DNA from: Bacilli bacterium | Lineage (GTDB): Bacteria > Bacillota_I > Bacilli_A > ML615J-28 > CAG-313 | Direction of reading: 5' to 3' | DNA: 45,342 nt | Assembly: GCA_017463365.1 (NCBI GenBank) | Contig: JAFTPH010000056.1 | Location: 1-45,342, forward strand | Shown here: positions 24,766 to 32,578 of the stretch, in pieces | Position numbering within the stretch: position 1 is the stretch's first letter | Layout of the letters: the number at the start of each line of letters is the position of its first letter | Translations under genes and position numbers: made by a program | The notes under the pieces: model-generated | Seen by the model: only the letters and a program-made list of their open reading frames with translations | Told to the model about the DNA's origin: nothing | The model's database searches: none

Positions 24766-24872
24766 AAAATATTAAAAAAGTTTTTATAAAAATAATATTT
24801 ATAACTTGATTATAAAAAAAGAGCGTAAAAAGGTTTGTCAGTCTAAAATCACTTAAACTGGCATTATTACGC
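24756..24872 (+). ncRNA. Candidate structured RNA between promoter and IS
   Basis: Two long-range helices are visible. ATAATCAAGT (24756-24765) pairs with ACTTGATTAT (24804-24813). GCGTAA (24823-24828) pairs with TTACGC (24867-24872) and encloses TGTCAGT (24836-24842) with ACTGGCA (24857-24863). With the orphan promoter at 24701 this suggests a transcript of about 150 bases. It has no coding frame. It could instead be a leader whose gene was displaced by the insertion. Confidence 0.4.
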
Positions 24873-24946
24873 AATATTTATTTAAAATATTTTATTTTTA
24901 TTCTAAAGTGTGTTATAATAAAGTTACGGCATAGACCGTTTTGAGA

Positions 24947-26167
24947 CTACTTACATTTTTGGTATGTGTAAGTTGAACTCGTCTTGTGCATATAGAAGAT
25001 TATTCTTACTAGTTGGTTAGCACAAGCCATAGACGCAACTTTAGGCTTAAGAGGGTTTAATTGGTGCGTCTTTTTTTGATATTTAGTTTTAATAGCATTA
25101 GGTTCTCTATTAGCTTTAATTAAACTAGATACCATTAAATGAAGAATAGTTCTAAGACGCTTATTACCTTTTTTAGACATTTTAAGATGAAGACCATCTT
25201 TATCGCCAGATTGTCTAATCATAGGATCAATACCCGCATAAGCAACGATTTGCTTATAATTTGTAAATCTAGATATATCACCAAGTTCAGCAATGAACTT
25301 ACATGTTAATATATCTTGAATTCCCGGAAGTGAATGTACAAGATTATAAAGAGGGACTTTCTTAGCAAGTTCATTCATTTGAATAACTGTATATTTTATT
25401 TGATTTAGATAATATTCTATTTGAGTGATGTATGAAAGAAGCATAATGATATCTGGCTCAGTAACAGAGCAACCTGATACAATTTCATTAACTAAAGGAG
25501 TAAGTTTTTTAACTTTAGATGAAGTCCAACTTTCTAAGTGATTCCATTTTTCTTTTAAGGTTTCAATAATTTTATCTTCTGATTTTGAAGTATAAATAGA
25601 TGGATGAGGAAATTCTTTTAAGAAAGTTAAAGATTCATCACTATAAATACTAGTAAATAACTTTTTATAGTTTGGGTAGATAACAGCTAAAGTTTCTCTA
25701 AAGTTTACTTTTATTTTAATTAAATGTTTCATACAAGTATCATAGTATCTATTTAGTTTTCTTAAATTAGAATATGATTCATCTTCAGAGTAGAACATAC
25801 CTAAATTATTGGTATAGAAAAGTTTAGATAAACTTAAGCAATCTCTAGCATCAGTTTTTTGCTCTCTAATTTCGCTGCTTCTGGCTTTAGCAGCTCTTAA
25901 TGGAGCAACAATATGATACTTTAGATTTTGTGATATAAGGAATTTTTCAAGGGACTTATGATAAATTCCAGTAAATTCAAAAATAATTAAAGGAGATTCG
26001 TTTGTTTTACTCTCAATTAAATCTTTAAGAGTTAAAATAAATTGATATCCTTGTTTAGTGTGTCTCATAGTTCTAGCTTTACTTAAAGGTTTATTTGATC
26101 CAATAAATCCTTGAATGTGACTTTTATTTTGAGATACATCAATAGTAATACAGGTATTTTGATTCAT
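24947..26167 (-). CDS. IS110-family transposase (DEDD/Ser recombinase)
   Basis: This 406-aa recombinase uses a RuvC-like DEDD domain and a C-terminal serine domain, guided by a bridge RNA in characterised relatives. The DEDD residues are visible: D10 in ITIDVSQ, E64 in IIFEFTG, D106 and D109 in KTDARDC. The C-terminal part has LPGIQDILTCKFIAELGDISRF, YAGIDPMIRQSGD (with the catalytic Ser) and KKGNKRLRTIL. I prefer the start at 26167, since AAAGGA lies at correct spacing; ATG 26185 is in frame upstream without such a site. It appears complete. Confidence 0.93.
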   Translation of the reverse strand: MNQNTCITIDVSQNKSHIQGFIGSNKPLSKARTMRHTKQGYQFILTLKDLIESKTNESPLIIFEFTGIYHKSLEKFLISQNLKYHIVAPLRAAKARSSEIREQKTDARDCLSLSKLFYTNNLGMFYSEDESYSNLRKLNRYYDTCMKHLIKIKVNFRETLAVIYPNYKKLFTSIYSDESLTFLKEFPHPSIYTSKSEDKIIETLKEKWNHLESWTSSKVKKLTPLVNEIVSGCSVTEPDIIMLLSYITQIEYYLNQIKYTVIQMNELAKKVPLYNLVHSLPGIQDILTCKFIAELGDISRFTNYKQIVAYAGIDPMIRQSGDKDGLHLKMSKKGNKRLRTILHLMVSSLIKANREPNAIKTKYQKKTHQLNPLKPKVASMACANQLVRIIFYMHKTSSTYTYQKCK

Positions 26168-26326
26168 AACAACACATCCTTTCATTTTGCCTGTACAAGT
26201 GGTTGATAACTTCCTAACTCAATTGAGTTTATTCTTCAAGCCTATATTCGCAAGTCATACAGGTTCAATACTAAAAAGTATAGTCCTAAAAACATATAAA
26301 CAGGTTTACAAAGAAAAAGGAAGGGC
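26168..26326 (-). ncRNA. Candidate IS110 bridge RNA
   Basis: In IS110/IS621 elements the 5' non-coding end encodes the bridge RNA that pairs with target and donor DNA. Here a good minus-strand promoter ends at 26332, so a transcript would run from about 26326 to the transposase start, about 160 bases. It contains hairpin-forming segments, such as ACCTGT with ACAGG-type partners and the palindrome ACTCAATTGAGT (near 26220). The two guide loops cannot be assigned without folding and element ends. Confidence 0.5.
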
Positions 26327-26331
26327 TCCAA

Positions 26332-26359
26332 ATTATACCGCGGATTCATAATGTTCCAA
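26332..26359 (-). promoter_or_regulatory. Minus-strand promoter of the IS non-coding region
   Basis: On the minus strand TTGGAA (26354-26359), 16 bases, TATAAT (26332-26337). It would transcribe the bridge RNA candidate and the transposase. Confidence 0.7.
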
Positions 26360-26385
26360 TTAGTTTGCATCGGAGTCCACAACCA

Positions 26386-26496
26386 GTTATAACTATTTCA
26401 TGATTTATAGTTATAACAGAGATTTCTGAAGCTGATATAACTTCAATAAAAGTATACCATAAATTAATGATAATTAAAATTAGAGTGAAATCTCTG
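26386..26496. repeat. Two inverted repeats at the right flank of the IS
   Basis: GTTATAACTAT (26386-26396) pairs perfectly with ATAGTTATAAC (26407-26417). Sharing its last base, CAGAGATTTC (26417-26426) pairs with GAAATCTCTG (26487-26496). One may mark the element end, or they may belong to the sequence that was interrupted. No gene is visible in 26327-26555. Confidence 0.5.
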
Positions 26497-26555
26497 ATTA
26501 AATTATATACGAATTAGAGTACAAAAATATTTGGTTATGGAGGGTTTATAGTATA

Positions 26556-27371
26556 ATGGAGCCAATAAAATTATTATATTATAATGAACAAAACAAAATT
26601 GATTTATCAAATATAATTGATGATTCTATAACATATGCAGTTTTAAAAAAAATTCTTCAATATAAATGTACTGATATTTTTACTAACAATAAAAGTATAA
26701 TTATTTGTTATTCTAATCCTCCTTATCCAATTTGGGTTTGGTGTAAAGATTCAAACAATAAAGATGATGTAAAGATAATTGCTGATATCTTAAAAAAATA
26801 TTATTTTGTTAAAGGTAATTATGTAGTGTGTATTGATTTTGATTTATTGAGTTGTTTAAAAGAAATAGACAATTTTTATAATGAAGTACATATAAAGATG
26901 GAATTATTGTCTTACAAACTAACTGAAATCAATCCTGTTAATTATAGTTGTGATGGGTATATGAGATTGGCTACGATTGAAGATTTAGATATCGTAACAA
27001 AGATTATAAAAGATGCTCATTATGAAATGGATGGAATGGTCCATTCTATTGAAGAATGTAAAAGTAAAGCAATAAATCATATAAATAATTCAAGCTTATA
27101 TGTATGGGTTAATAATAATGAAATTGTCGCAACAACAAATACGAGTATTGATGGAAAATATGCTAAATTGGGTTTAGTATATACACTACCAAATCAAAGA
27201 AGAAAAGGTTATGCAATAAACCTAGTATATGGAGTAACTAAGAAATTATTAGATAATAGCTTAACGCCTATTTTATATGCTGATGGTGGGTACATGGCTT
27301 CCAATGAGTGTTATAGAAAAATAGGATATAAACTAGTTGGTAGGTTATGTAATATAACTAATAAAAGGTGA
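26556..27371 (+). CDS. GNAT-family N-acetyltransferase
   Basis: The 271-aa protein has an N-terminal 140-residue region without a clear match. It is followed by a GNAT domain (MRLATIEDLDIVTKIIKDAH, then LGLVYTLPNQRRKGYAINLVYGVTKKLL, the acetyl-CoA site, and YADGGYMASNECYRKIGYKLVGRL). Known relatives acetylate small amines or act as FR47-like enzymes; the substrate is unknown. A GGAGGG ribosome site lies 11 bases before the ATG. It stops at TGA within AGGTGA, the ribosome site of the next gene, so the two form an operon. Confidence 0.8.
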   Translation: MEPIKLLYYNEQNKIDLSNIIDDSITYAVLKKILQYKCTDIFTNNKSIIICYSNPPYPIWVWCKDSNNKDDVKIIADILKKYYFVKGNYVVCIDFDLLSCLKEIDNFYNEVHIKMELLSYKLTEINPVNYSCDGYMRLATIEDLDIVTKIIKDAHYEMDGMVHSIEECKSKAINHINNSSLYVWVNNNEIVATTNTSIDGKYAKLGLVYTLPNQRRKGYAINLVYGVTKKLLDNSLTPILYADGGYMASNECYRKIGYKLVGRLCNITNKR

Positions 27372-27375
27372 TATT

Positions 27376-28611
27376 ATGAAAACTTATACTATCTGCGGTA
27401 GCATGAAATTTGCAGAAGAAATGAAACATATTGCTAACCAATTGAGAAGTGAAAAAGGATATAATGTATTTGAATGTGTTTATGTTGAAGATATAAGTAA
27501 ATTAACTGCTGCTGATATAAAGAAACTTCAAGATGAGCATTATAAAAAGATAGATAATAGTGATGGAATTTACGTAGTTAATATAAATGGATACATAGGG
27601 AAATCTGTAAAAAAAGAAATAGAGTATGCTAAAAAGAATAATAAAGAAATAGTATATTATGTTAATGATATAAATTTAATTGAATTTTTAATAAAAGCTA
27701 AAATAAGTACATATGCAGATGGAATTAAATATAAAGTTCCATCAACAAAACCTAACTCTGTCGATTATCATTATGCTGAAGATAACTATATTTATCATGA
27801 TACTTATTTTGGTAGTAAAGATTTTTATGGGGAAGAAATAGTATACTTTGATAATTTTCCAATATGGCATATGGAATATAAAGGTGGAGTACTTAATGAT
27901 GAAAGTATTGATGTTTATGCTAAAGTATTAAAACCTGCTTTAAAGAATGTTAATAGTAAGCTTCCGTTGCGAGGGCCCAAAGAGTTTATAGATGATGATT
28001 ATAAATATACATTTGAAACAATTGGTGATTTAGATTCTTTTAAAGGAATAGAAAGAATATATAAAAAAGACAAATTAGTATATGAGCTAATTTGTAGTGG
28101 TGGAAATATGGAAATAAAGCGAGTATGTGATTTATTACGAAAAGAACTATATAATAACAATTATGGATATGGTTTTTATTGCAATGGTAAAAAATATAAG
28201 CCAAATATGAATAATGGATTTGATAATGAATTTTATAACTTATTATTAACAATATACAAAGTTCAAGATCCAATTGATACAATGAGAGAAAAAATTGGAA
28301 CTTGTAATGATGTTGTACTTGTTATGAAGAAAATATTAGATGAAGAGAAAATAGTGAGTAAGATATGGTTACTACACAAAAAAGTTAATAATAAAGTTCA
28401 TACAATATTAACATTTAATGTAAGTGATAAAATAGTATATTTAGAATTAACACCACAATCAAATAAACCATATTATGGAAAAGAGATAATTTATAATAAA
28501 GAAGATGAATTAAAAAAAGAATTTCAAAATCAAGGATACGATGTAATTGATATTACAAATGATATAGCTTCAGGAGAGTATCCAGAGTTTAGTTTGAAAT
28601 TGTTAAAATAA
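27376..28611 (+). CDS. Three-domain fusion: deoxyribosyltransferase-like, DUF5680-like, transglutaminase-like
   Basis: Residues 1-97 (TYTICGSMKFAEEMKHIANQL..., SDGIYVVNINGYIGKSVKKEIEYAKK) resemble nucleoside 2-deoxyribosyltransferases and their GSM-motif relatives. Residues 102-240 match the DUF5680 pattern (YIYHDTYFGSKDFYGEEIVYFDNFPIWHMEYKG). Residues 285-411 look like a transglutaminase/cysteine-protease fold with C310 (GTCNDVVLVMKKIL), H342 (KVHTILTF) and E357 (VYLELTP). These domains are usually separate proteins. The assignments come from motif recall. The fusion suggests coupling of nucleotide-derivative chemistry to protein modification or cleavage. Confidence 0.65.
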   Translation: MKTYTICGSMKFAEEMKHIANQLRSEKGYNVFECVYVEDISKLTAADIKKLQDEHYKKIDNSDGIYVVNINGYIGKSVKKEIEYAKKNNKEIVYYVNDINLIEFLIKAKISTYADGIKYKVPSTKPNSVDYHYAEDNYIYHDTYFGSKDFYGEEIVYFDNFPIWHMEYKGGVLNDESIDVYAKVLKPALKNVNSKLPLRGPKEFIDDDYKYTFETIGDLDSFKGIERIYKKDKLVYELICSGGNMEIKRVCDLLRKELYNNNYGYGFYCNGKKYKPNMNNGFDNEFYNLLLTIYKVQDPIDTMREKIGTCNDVVLVMKKILDEEKIVSKIWLLHKKVNNKVHTILTFNVSDKIVYLELTPQSNKPYYGKEIIYNKEDELKKEFQNQGYDVIDITNDIASGEYPEFSLKLLK

Positions 28612-28633
28612 TAAAAGAAAGGAGATTAATAAT

Positions 28634-29137
28634 ATGAAGCAAATTAATATTTATGGTGATAATTATAATACTAAAACATCGAAAGTTAGAGAAGCTTGTA
28701 GAGCATTTATAGTTAATGATGATGAAATATTAATCTCCTATGAAAATAAAAACAGTCAATTAATGCTTCCTGGTGGAGGACTTGAGCATGATGAATCTTT
28801 AGAAGAATGTTTAATTCGTGAAGTAGAAGAAGAAACAGGATATATTGTTAAAGTTAAAAATAAGATAGTAACAATTAATGAATATTATGAAGACTATTTA
28901 TGGATTAATCATTATTTTGTCTGTGAAATAATAGGTGATGGTAGGATTAAATTATCTAAAATGGAACAAGAACAAAAAATGGAAGCTAAATGGTTTAATC
29001 TTGATGAATGTTTTAATATATTTAAAGAATATAATAAATATTCTGAAATAGATGAAATGAGATGTGGAATGTATAAAAGGGAGCATTTAGCATTAAAAGA
29101 ATATATCGAATTTATAAAATATAAAGATTTCTATTAG
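28634..29137 (+). CDS. Nudix hydrolase 1
   Basis: Nudix enzymes hydrolyse nucleoside diphosphates linked to another group. The Nudix box is complete: GGGLEHDESLEECLIREVEEETGY (about residues 47-70), with the REVxEE metal ligands. The 167-aa length is typical. RBS AAAGGAG precedes the ATG. It is the first of three successive Nudix genes, all in the same direction with gaps of about 20 bases, in an operon that begins with the GNAT gene. Confidence 0.9.
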   Translation: MKQINIYGDNYNTKTSKVREACRAFIVNDDEILISYENKNSQLMLPGGGLEHDESLEECLIREVEEETGYIVKVKNKIVTINEYYEDYLWINHYFVCEIIGDGRIKLSKMEQEQKMEAKWFNLDECFNIFKEYNKYSEIDEMRCGMYKREHLALKEYIEFIKYKDFY

Positions 29138-29157
29138 AACATTATAGGAGAAAGTTT

Positions 29158-29637
29158 ATGCATAATTGTGGATTTACAAAAGAAAACAATTGGTTTAGAT
29201 ATCGTGCAGCTGCAATAATCGTAGAAAATAATTGTGTCTTATTTGCTGGAAATGAATCTGCTGATTATTACTATTCTATTGGCGGAGCAGTACACATGGG
29301 AGAAAAGGCAGAAGATGCAGTAATTCGTGAAGTGTTTGAAGAAACCGGAGTTCACTATAAAATTGATAGACTGGCTATAATTCATGAAAACTTCTTTTAT
29401 GAAAATAGTGGAACTCTAAATGGCTTAAACTGTCATGAAATATGTTTTTATTTTTTAATGAAACCAAGAGGTACACAAAAATTAAATAGTAATAGTTATA
29501 CCCAAGGTGTAAAAGAAAATATGTACTGGATACCAATTGAAGATTTAGATAAATTTAAATGCTTTCCAACTTTTATGAAAGATTATTTGAGTAAAGAACA
29601 TTTTGGTATAGAACATATTGTTACGATAGAAGAATAA
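29158..29637 (+). CDS. Nudix hydrolase 2
   Basis: The 159-aa protein has the Nudix box GGAVHMGEKAEDAVIREVFEETGV (about residues 42-65), with the conserved RE and EE residues. It differs clearly from its neighbours outside the box (for example NWFRYRAAAIIVENNCVLFAGN and KENMYWIPIEDLDKFKCFP), so it is not a recent duplicate. RBS AGGAGAAAG precedes the ATG. The substrate is unknown. Confidence 0.9.
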   Translation: MHNCGFTKENNWFRYRAAAIIVENNCVLFAGNESADYYYSIGGAVHMGEKAEDAVIREVFEETGVHYKIDRLAIIHENFFYENSGTLNGLNCHEICFYFLMKPRGTQKLNSNSYTQGVKENMYWIPIEDLDKFKCFPTFMKDYLSKEHFGIEHIVTIEE

Positions 29638-29658
29638 TCAAGGATAAGGAGGTGTCAT

Positions 29659-30660
29659 ATGAGAACAATAGCAATATTTGATGAAAAGAACTATAAAGAA
29701 AATGCTAATCGTTTTATACGTGAAGCAGTTAGAGCAGTTATCATTAAAGATGGAAAAGTGGCATTAGTTAAAAGTTTAAAAGAAAAACATTATAAATTTC
29801 CTGGTGGTGGAATCGAGGAAAACGAGACTCATATAGATACCCTAATTAGAGAAACAAAAGAAGAAACAGGACTTGTTATTAAATCAAGTACAATCAAAAA
29901 ATGTGGTTTAATTCATGAAATTAGGAAATCAATTTATAATGATGACGTATTTGAACAAAAGTCATATTATTATTTTGCTGAAGTTGAAGATAATGTTTTA
30001 AAACAAGAATTATCAGAAAATGAAAAAGAACTTCAATATGTATTGGAATGGGTTAATCCTAGTATTGCATATGAAGTTAATACTAATTTAGGAAAAGAAT
30101 ATGCTAATAAATTTTTGTTAAGAGAAGCTTGTGTTTTAAATTTATTAATAGGTAGTTCAGTTAGATTAGCCAAACCATCAGAAGAACATTTTAATCAACT
30201 ATTAGAATTAAAACAAGATTTTATAAAAAATAATGAGCCACGTATTCAAGGATCGGGTTCAATAGATAAATATGATGATTTAAATGAATGGTTAAAAAGT
30301 ATTAATGATATTGAACAAGGTAAAAATGAAAAAATAGTTCCATCGACGTATTATTTAATATTATCAGATGATGAAGTAGTAGGGACTATTTGTATGCGTC
30401 ATTATTTAACAAAAGACTTAGAAGAATTTGGTGGTCATATTGGATATAGTATTAAACCAAGTGCAAGAAGAAAAGGTTATGCAAAAGAAGCATTAAGATT
30501 AATATTAGAGTTGTATAAAGATAAATATGATGAGATATTAATTATGTGTGAAGATGATAATATAGCATCAAATAAAACCATTCTTGCAAATGGTGGAATA
30601 TTAATAAATCAAATTGAAAAGTTTGGTCTAAAGATAAATAGATATAAAATTGTTAAATAA
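29659..30660 (+). CDS. Nudix-GNAT fusion protein
   Basis: Residues 1-150 are a Nudix domain (box GGGIEENETHIDTLIRETKEETGL, about 51-74). Residues 165-333 are a GNAT acetyltransferase (VRLAKPSEEHFNQLLEL..., and IGYSIKPSARRKGYAKEALRLILELY, the acetyl-CoA site). The GNAT half resembles the stand-alone YwhA/RimJ-like enzymes. RBS AAGGAGGTG precedes the ATG. A single polypeptide that both hydrolyses a nucleotide derivative and acetylates suggests that one product may feed the other reaction. It is the last gene of its operon. Confidence 0.87.
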   Translation: MRTIAIFDEKNYKENANRFIREAVRAVIIKDGKVALVKSLKEKHYKFPGGGIEENETHIDTLIRETKEETGLVIKSSTIKKCGLIHEIRKSIYNDDVFEQKSYYYFAEVEDNVLKQELSENEKELQYVLEWVNPSIAYEVNTNLGKEYANKFLLREACVLNLLIGSSVRLAKPSEEHFNQLLELKQDFIKNNEPRIQGSGSIDKYDDLNEWLKSINDIEQGKNEKIVPSTYYLILSDDEVVGTICMRHYLTKDLEEFGGHIGYSIKPSARRKGYAKEALRLILELYKDKYDEILIMCEDDNIASNKTILANGGILINQIEKFGLKINRYKIVK

Positions 30661-30675
30661 TATTTAATCATTTAC

Positions 30676-30707
30676 TTGACTTTCCCCTTAATGGAATGTT
30701 GTATAAT
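30676..30707 (+). promoter_or_regulatory. MerR-type promoter with 20-base spacer
   Basis: TTGACT (30676-30681), 20 bases, TATAAT (30702-30707). An imperfect dyad TTCC..GGAA lies in the spacer. MerR regulators untwist such over-long spacers, and the MerR gene itself follows, so autoregulation is expected. Confidence 0.72.
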
Positions 30708-30733
30708 TTAATTAGTAATGGAGGAAAGATGAA

Positions 30734-31579
30734 ATGAAAATTGGTGAGTTTTCTAAGATGACAGGTGTTTCTGTTAAGACATTAAGGTATTATGATAATA
30801 TAAATTTGATTAAACCAAAAAAGATAAATAAAGATAATAAATATCGAGAATATACTGAAGATCAAATATTTGAGTTAAATAAAATTTTGACTTTAAAAAA
30901 TGTAGGTTTAACTATTAAAGAAATTAAGCAAGTCTTAGAGAAAAAGCCTTCTAATGACCAATTGGCCGAAATGTTAGAAAATAAATTAAAAGAGGCATAT
31001 CTAGAAGAAGTACAAGCTCACAATAATGTTATTCATTTACAATCATCTATTACTCATTTAATTGAAAAGGAGAAAGTAGCTATGAAAGTAAATTTAAATA
31101 AAATGCAGTTATCGGTTATCGATAATACTACAATTAGTCAAACACAAAATGAAATAACTATTTGTTCAGTTGATGATAAACACTGTTTTAAAACACCAAG
31201 TTTATATAACTTACCAGTTGATATTAGAGTTACTGCAAAAACTGATAGTACTAATTTGAGATTATATTATAACAAAGGTGTAGTAATCTTTAATTGGGAA
31301 TGTAATCAAAGAGAATTAAGAATACATGATATTATTACTGGAGAACAATTTGGTTTTGATGGAATAGGAAATATACCAATTAATGAATATGTCAATGTAG
31401 ATTGGTTTATTGATAGAGATAAGATGGTTATAAAAGTAAATGATAAAATTATATTGGAAAATAATGATCTACCATATATTAAAATTTTAAGTAATACTGA
31501 TGTAGTAATTAGTTCAACAATAGGTGTAGGTTCTGCATTAGGAAGCAAAGTTACTATTAAAGATATTGAAGTAAATTAG
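30734..31579 (+). CDS. MerR-family regulator with beta-rich C-terminal domain
   Basis: Residues 1-115 are a MerR DNA-binding domain and coiled helix (IGEFSKMTGVSVKTLRYYDNINLIKPKK, then LKNVGLTIKEIKQVLEKK). Residues 120-281 are predicted beta-rich (TDSTNLRLYYNKGVVIFNWECNQRELRIHDIITGEQFGFDGIG..) and resemble lectin/jelly-roll-like effector domains found in some regulators; this is inference. RBS GGAGGAAAG precedes the ATG. It heads a unit with three small genes. Confidence 0.82.
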   Translation: MKIGEFSKMTGVSVKTLRYYDNINLIKPKKINKDNKYREYTEDQIFELNKILTLKNVGLTIKEIKQVLEKKPSNDQLAEMLENKLKEAYLEEVQAHNNVIHLQSSITHLIEKEKVAMKVNLNKMQLSVIDNTTISQTQNEITICSVDDKHCFKTPSLYNLPVDIRVTAKTDSTNLRLYYNKGVVIFNWECNQRELRIHDIITGEQFGFDGIGNIPINEYVNVDWFIDRDKMVIKVNDKIILENNDLPYIKILSNTDVVISSTIGVGSALGSKVTIKDIEVN

Positions 31580-31593
31580 AGGTATTAAATATT

Positions 31594-32061
31594 ATGGAAC
31601 TTACAATTAGAGATTATATTATAAGAGAACTAAAAGAAAAAGACCAAAAAGCAGCTTTGGCCTATGTTGACTTTTTGGAAGAAAACAATTTAGAAATTAG
31701 AAAAGATAATGGGGATTATTGGAAAGATAACATTTATTATTGGATAGTATATAAAGATAAATGTGTTGCTTTTATTGCCATTAAAGATCCATCAGAACCA
31801 GATACTGATTGGACAGTATATTCAGACGATATTAACGACAAATATTTATTAGAAGAATATGTAACTGAAGAAGAAAAGAAAATTGCCTTTGAACATATTG
31901 ATGGATGCCGATGTGGTGGTGGTCCAAAGAAAATGTTTGGAGAAGATGTTGAATGGTGTTGTGGGACAAACTTTAGATTTAATGTACCAACAATGGAAGA
32001 TTTAACATTTATGAAAAAGATGGTGTTATTAAAAATGATGGAGATTGATGGTAAAGAATAA
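31594..32061 (+). CDS. Uncharacterised 155-aa protein with Cys cluster
   Basis: I do not recognise the family. It is an acidic, Trp/Tyr-rich soluble protein (DYWKDNIYYWIVYKDKCVAFIAIKDPSEPDTDWTVYSDD) with a Cys-rich segment CRCGGGPKKMFGEDVEWCCG (about residues 107-126) that could bind a metal. RBS AGAGG lies 14 bases after the MerR gene, so it is probably co-transcribed with and controlled by it. Confidence 0.6.
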   Translation: MELTIRDYIIRELKEKDQKAALAYVDFLEENNLEIRKDNGDYWKDNIYYWIVYKDKCVAFIAIKDPSEPDTDWTVYSDDINDKYLLEEYVTEEEKKIAFEHIDGCRCGGGPKKMFGEDVEWCCGTNFRFNVPTMEDLTFMKKMVLLKMMEIDGKE

Positions 32062-32098
32062 TACTATAATGAATATTGGAAACGGAATAAGTATAATT

Positions 32099-32554
32099 AT
32101 GAAAGTACTATTAACAGCTTTTTATGGTAAATATAATGCGTCAAATATGTTGGTTAATATGATAGATGGTAATGTAGATAAATTAATATTAACCAATTCA
32201 TTTGTAAAACTTGAACAACAATTAAATAATACAACTTTAGAAGGATATGATTTAATTTTAATGTTTGGTATAAATAAATTATTGAAAGATGAAATAAGGT
32301 TAGATCAAACTGCTAAATTGGATGATGAAGTAAATACTTGTTTAGACATTAGATTAATTAGCGATCTATGTAACAAATATGTCAAGACATCAATTAATAA
32401 TGTGCCAACAAAGTATTTATGTAATAGTGCATACTACCATACTTTAAAGAAAAATAAAAATACGTTATTTGTTCATATTCCTGGATTTAATAAAATTACA
32501 AATATGAATTTAATAGTCGATATTATTAAAGAAATAATATGTATAAAAATTTGA
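32099..32554 (+). CDS. Pyroglutamyl-peptidase I (C15)-like protein
   Basis: C15 peptidases remove N-terminal pyroglutamate. The 151-aa protein starts like the family (MKVLLTAFYGKYNASNMLVNMI). It keeps the catalytic Cys context LCNSAYYHTLK and the catalytic His context LFVHIPGFNK. The region of the catalytic Glu reads RLDQTAKLDD, which appears to have Asp instead. It is about 50 residues shorter than standard enzymes, so activity is uncertain. ATG 32099 is chosen because the family begins at MKVL; its ribosome site is weak (CGGAA). It stops at TGA. Confidence 0.65.
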   Translation: MKVLLTAFYGKYNASNMLVNMIDGNVDKLILTNSFVKLEQQLNNTTLEGYDLILMFGINKLLKDEIRLDQTAKLDDEVNTCLDIRLISDLCNKYVKTSINNVPTKYLCNSAYYHTLKKNKNTLFVHIPGFNKITNMNLIVDIIKEIICIKI

Positions 32555-32578
32555 GAAGACAGAAGAAGAGAGTAATTT

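Larger units (their letters stand above)
24890..26420 (-). mobile_element. IS110-family insertion sequence (ends approximate)
   Basis: The element consists of a minus-strand DEDD/Ser transposase and a roughly 250-base non-coding region on its 5' side (26168-26420), as in the IS110 group. IS110 elements have no long terminal inverted repeats and usually make no clear target duplication. The exact ends therefore cannot be fixed from one copy; the coordinates are estimates. Confidence 0.75.

Noticed and set aside
26536-26562. TATAAT at 26552-26557 as a promoter for the GNAT gene
   Set aside because: It overlaps the start codon, so it could only make a leaderless or downstream transcript; a ribosome site lies upstream instead.
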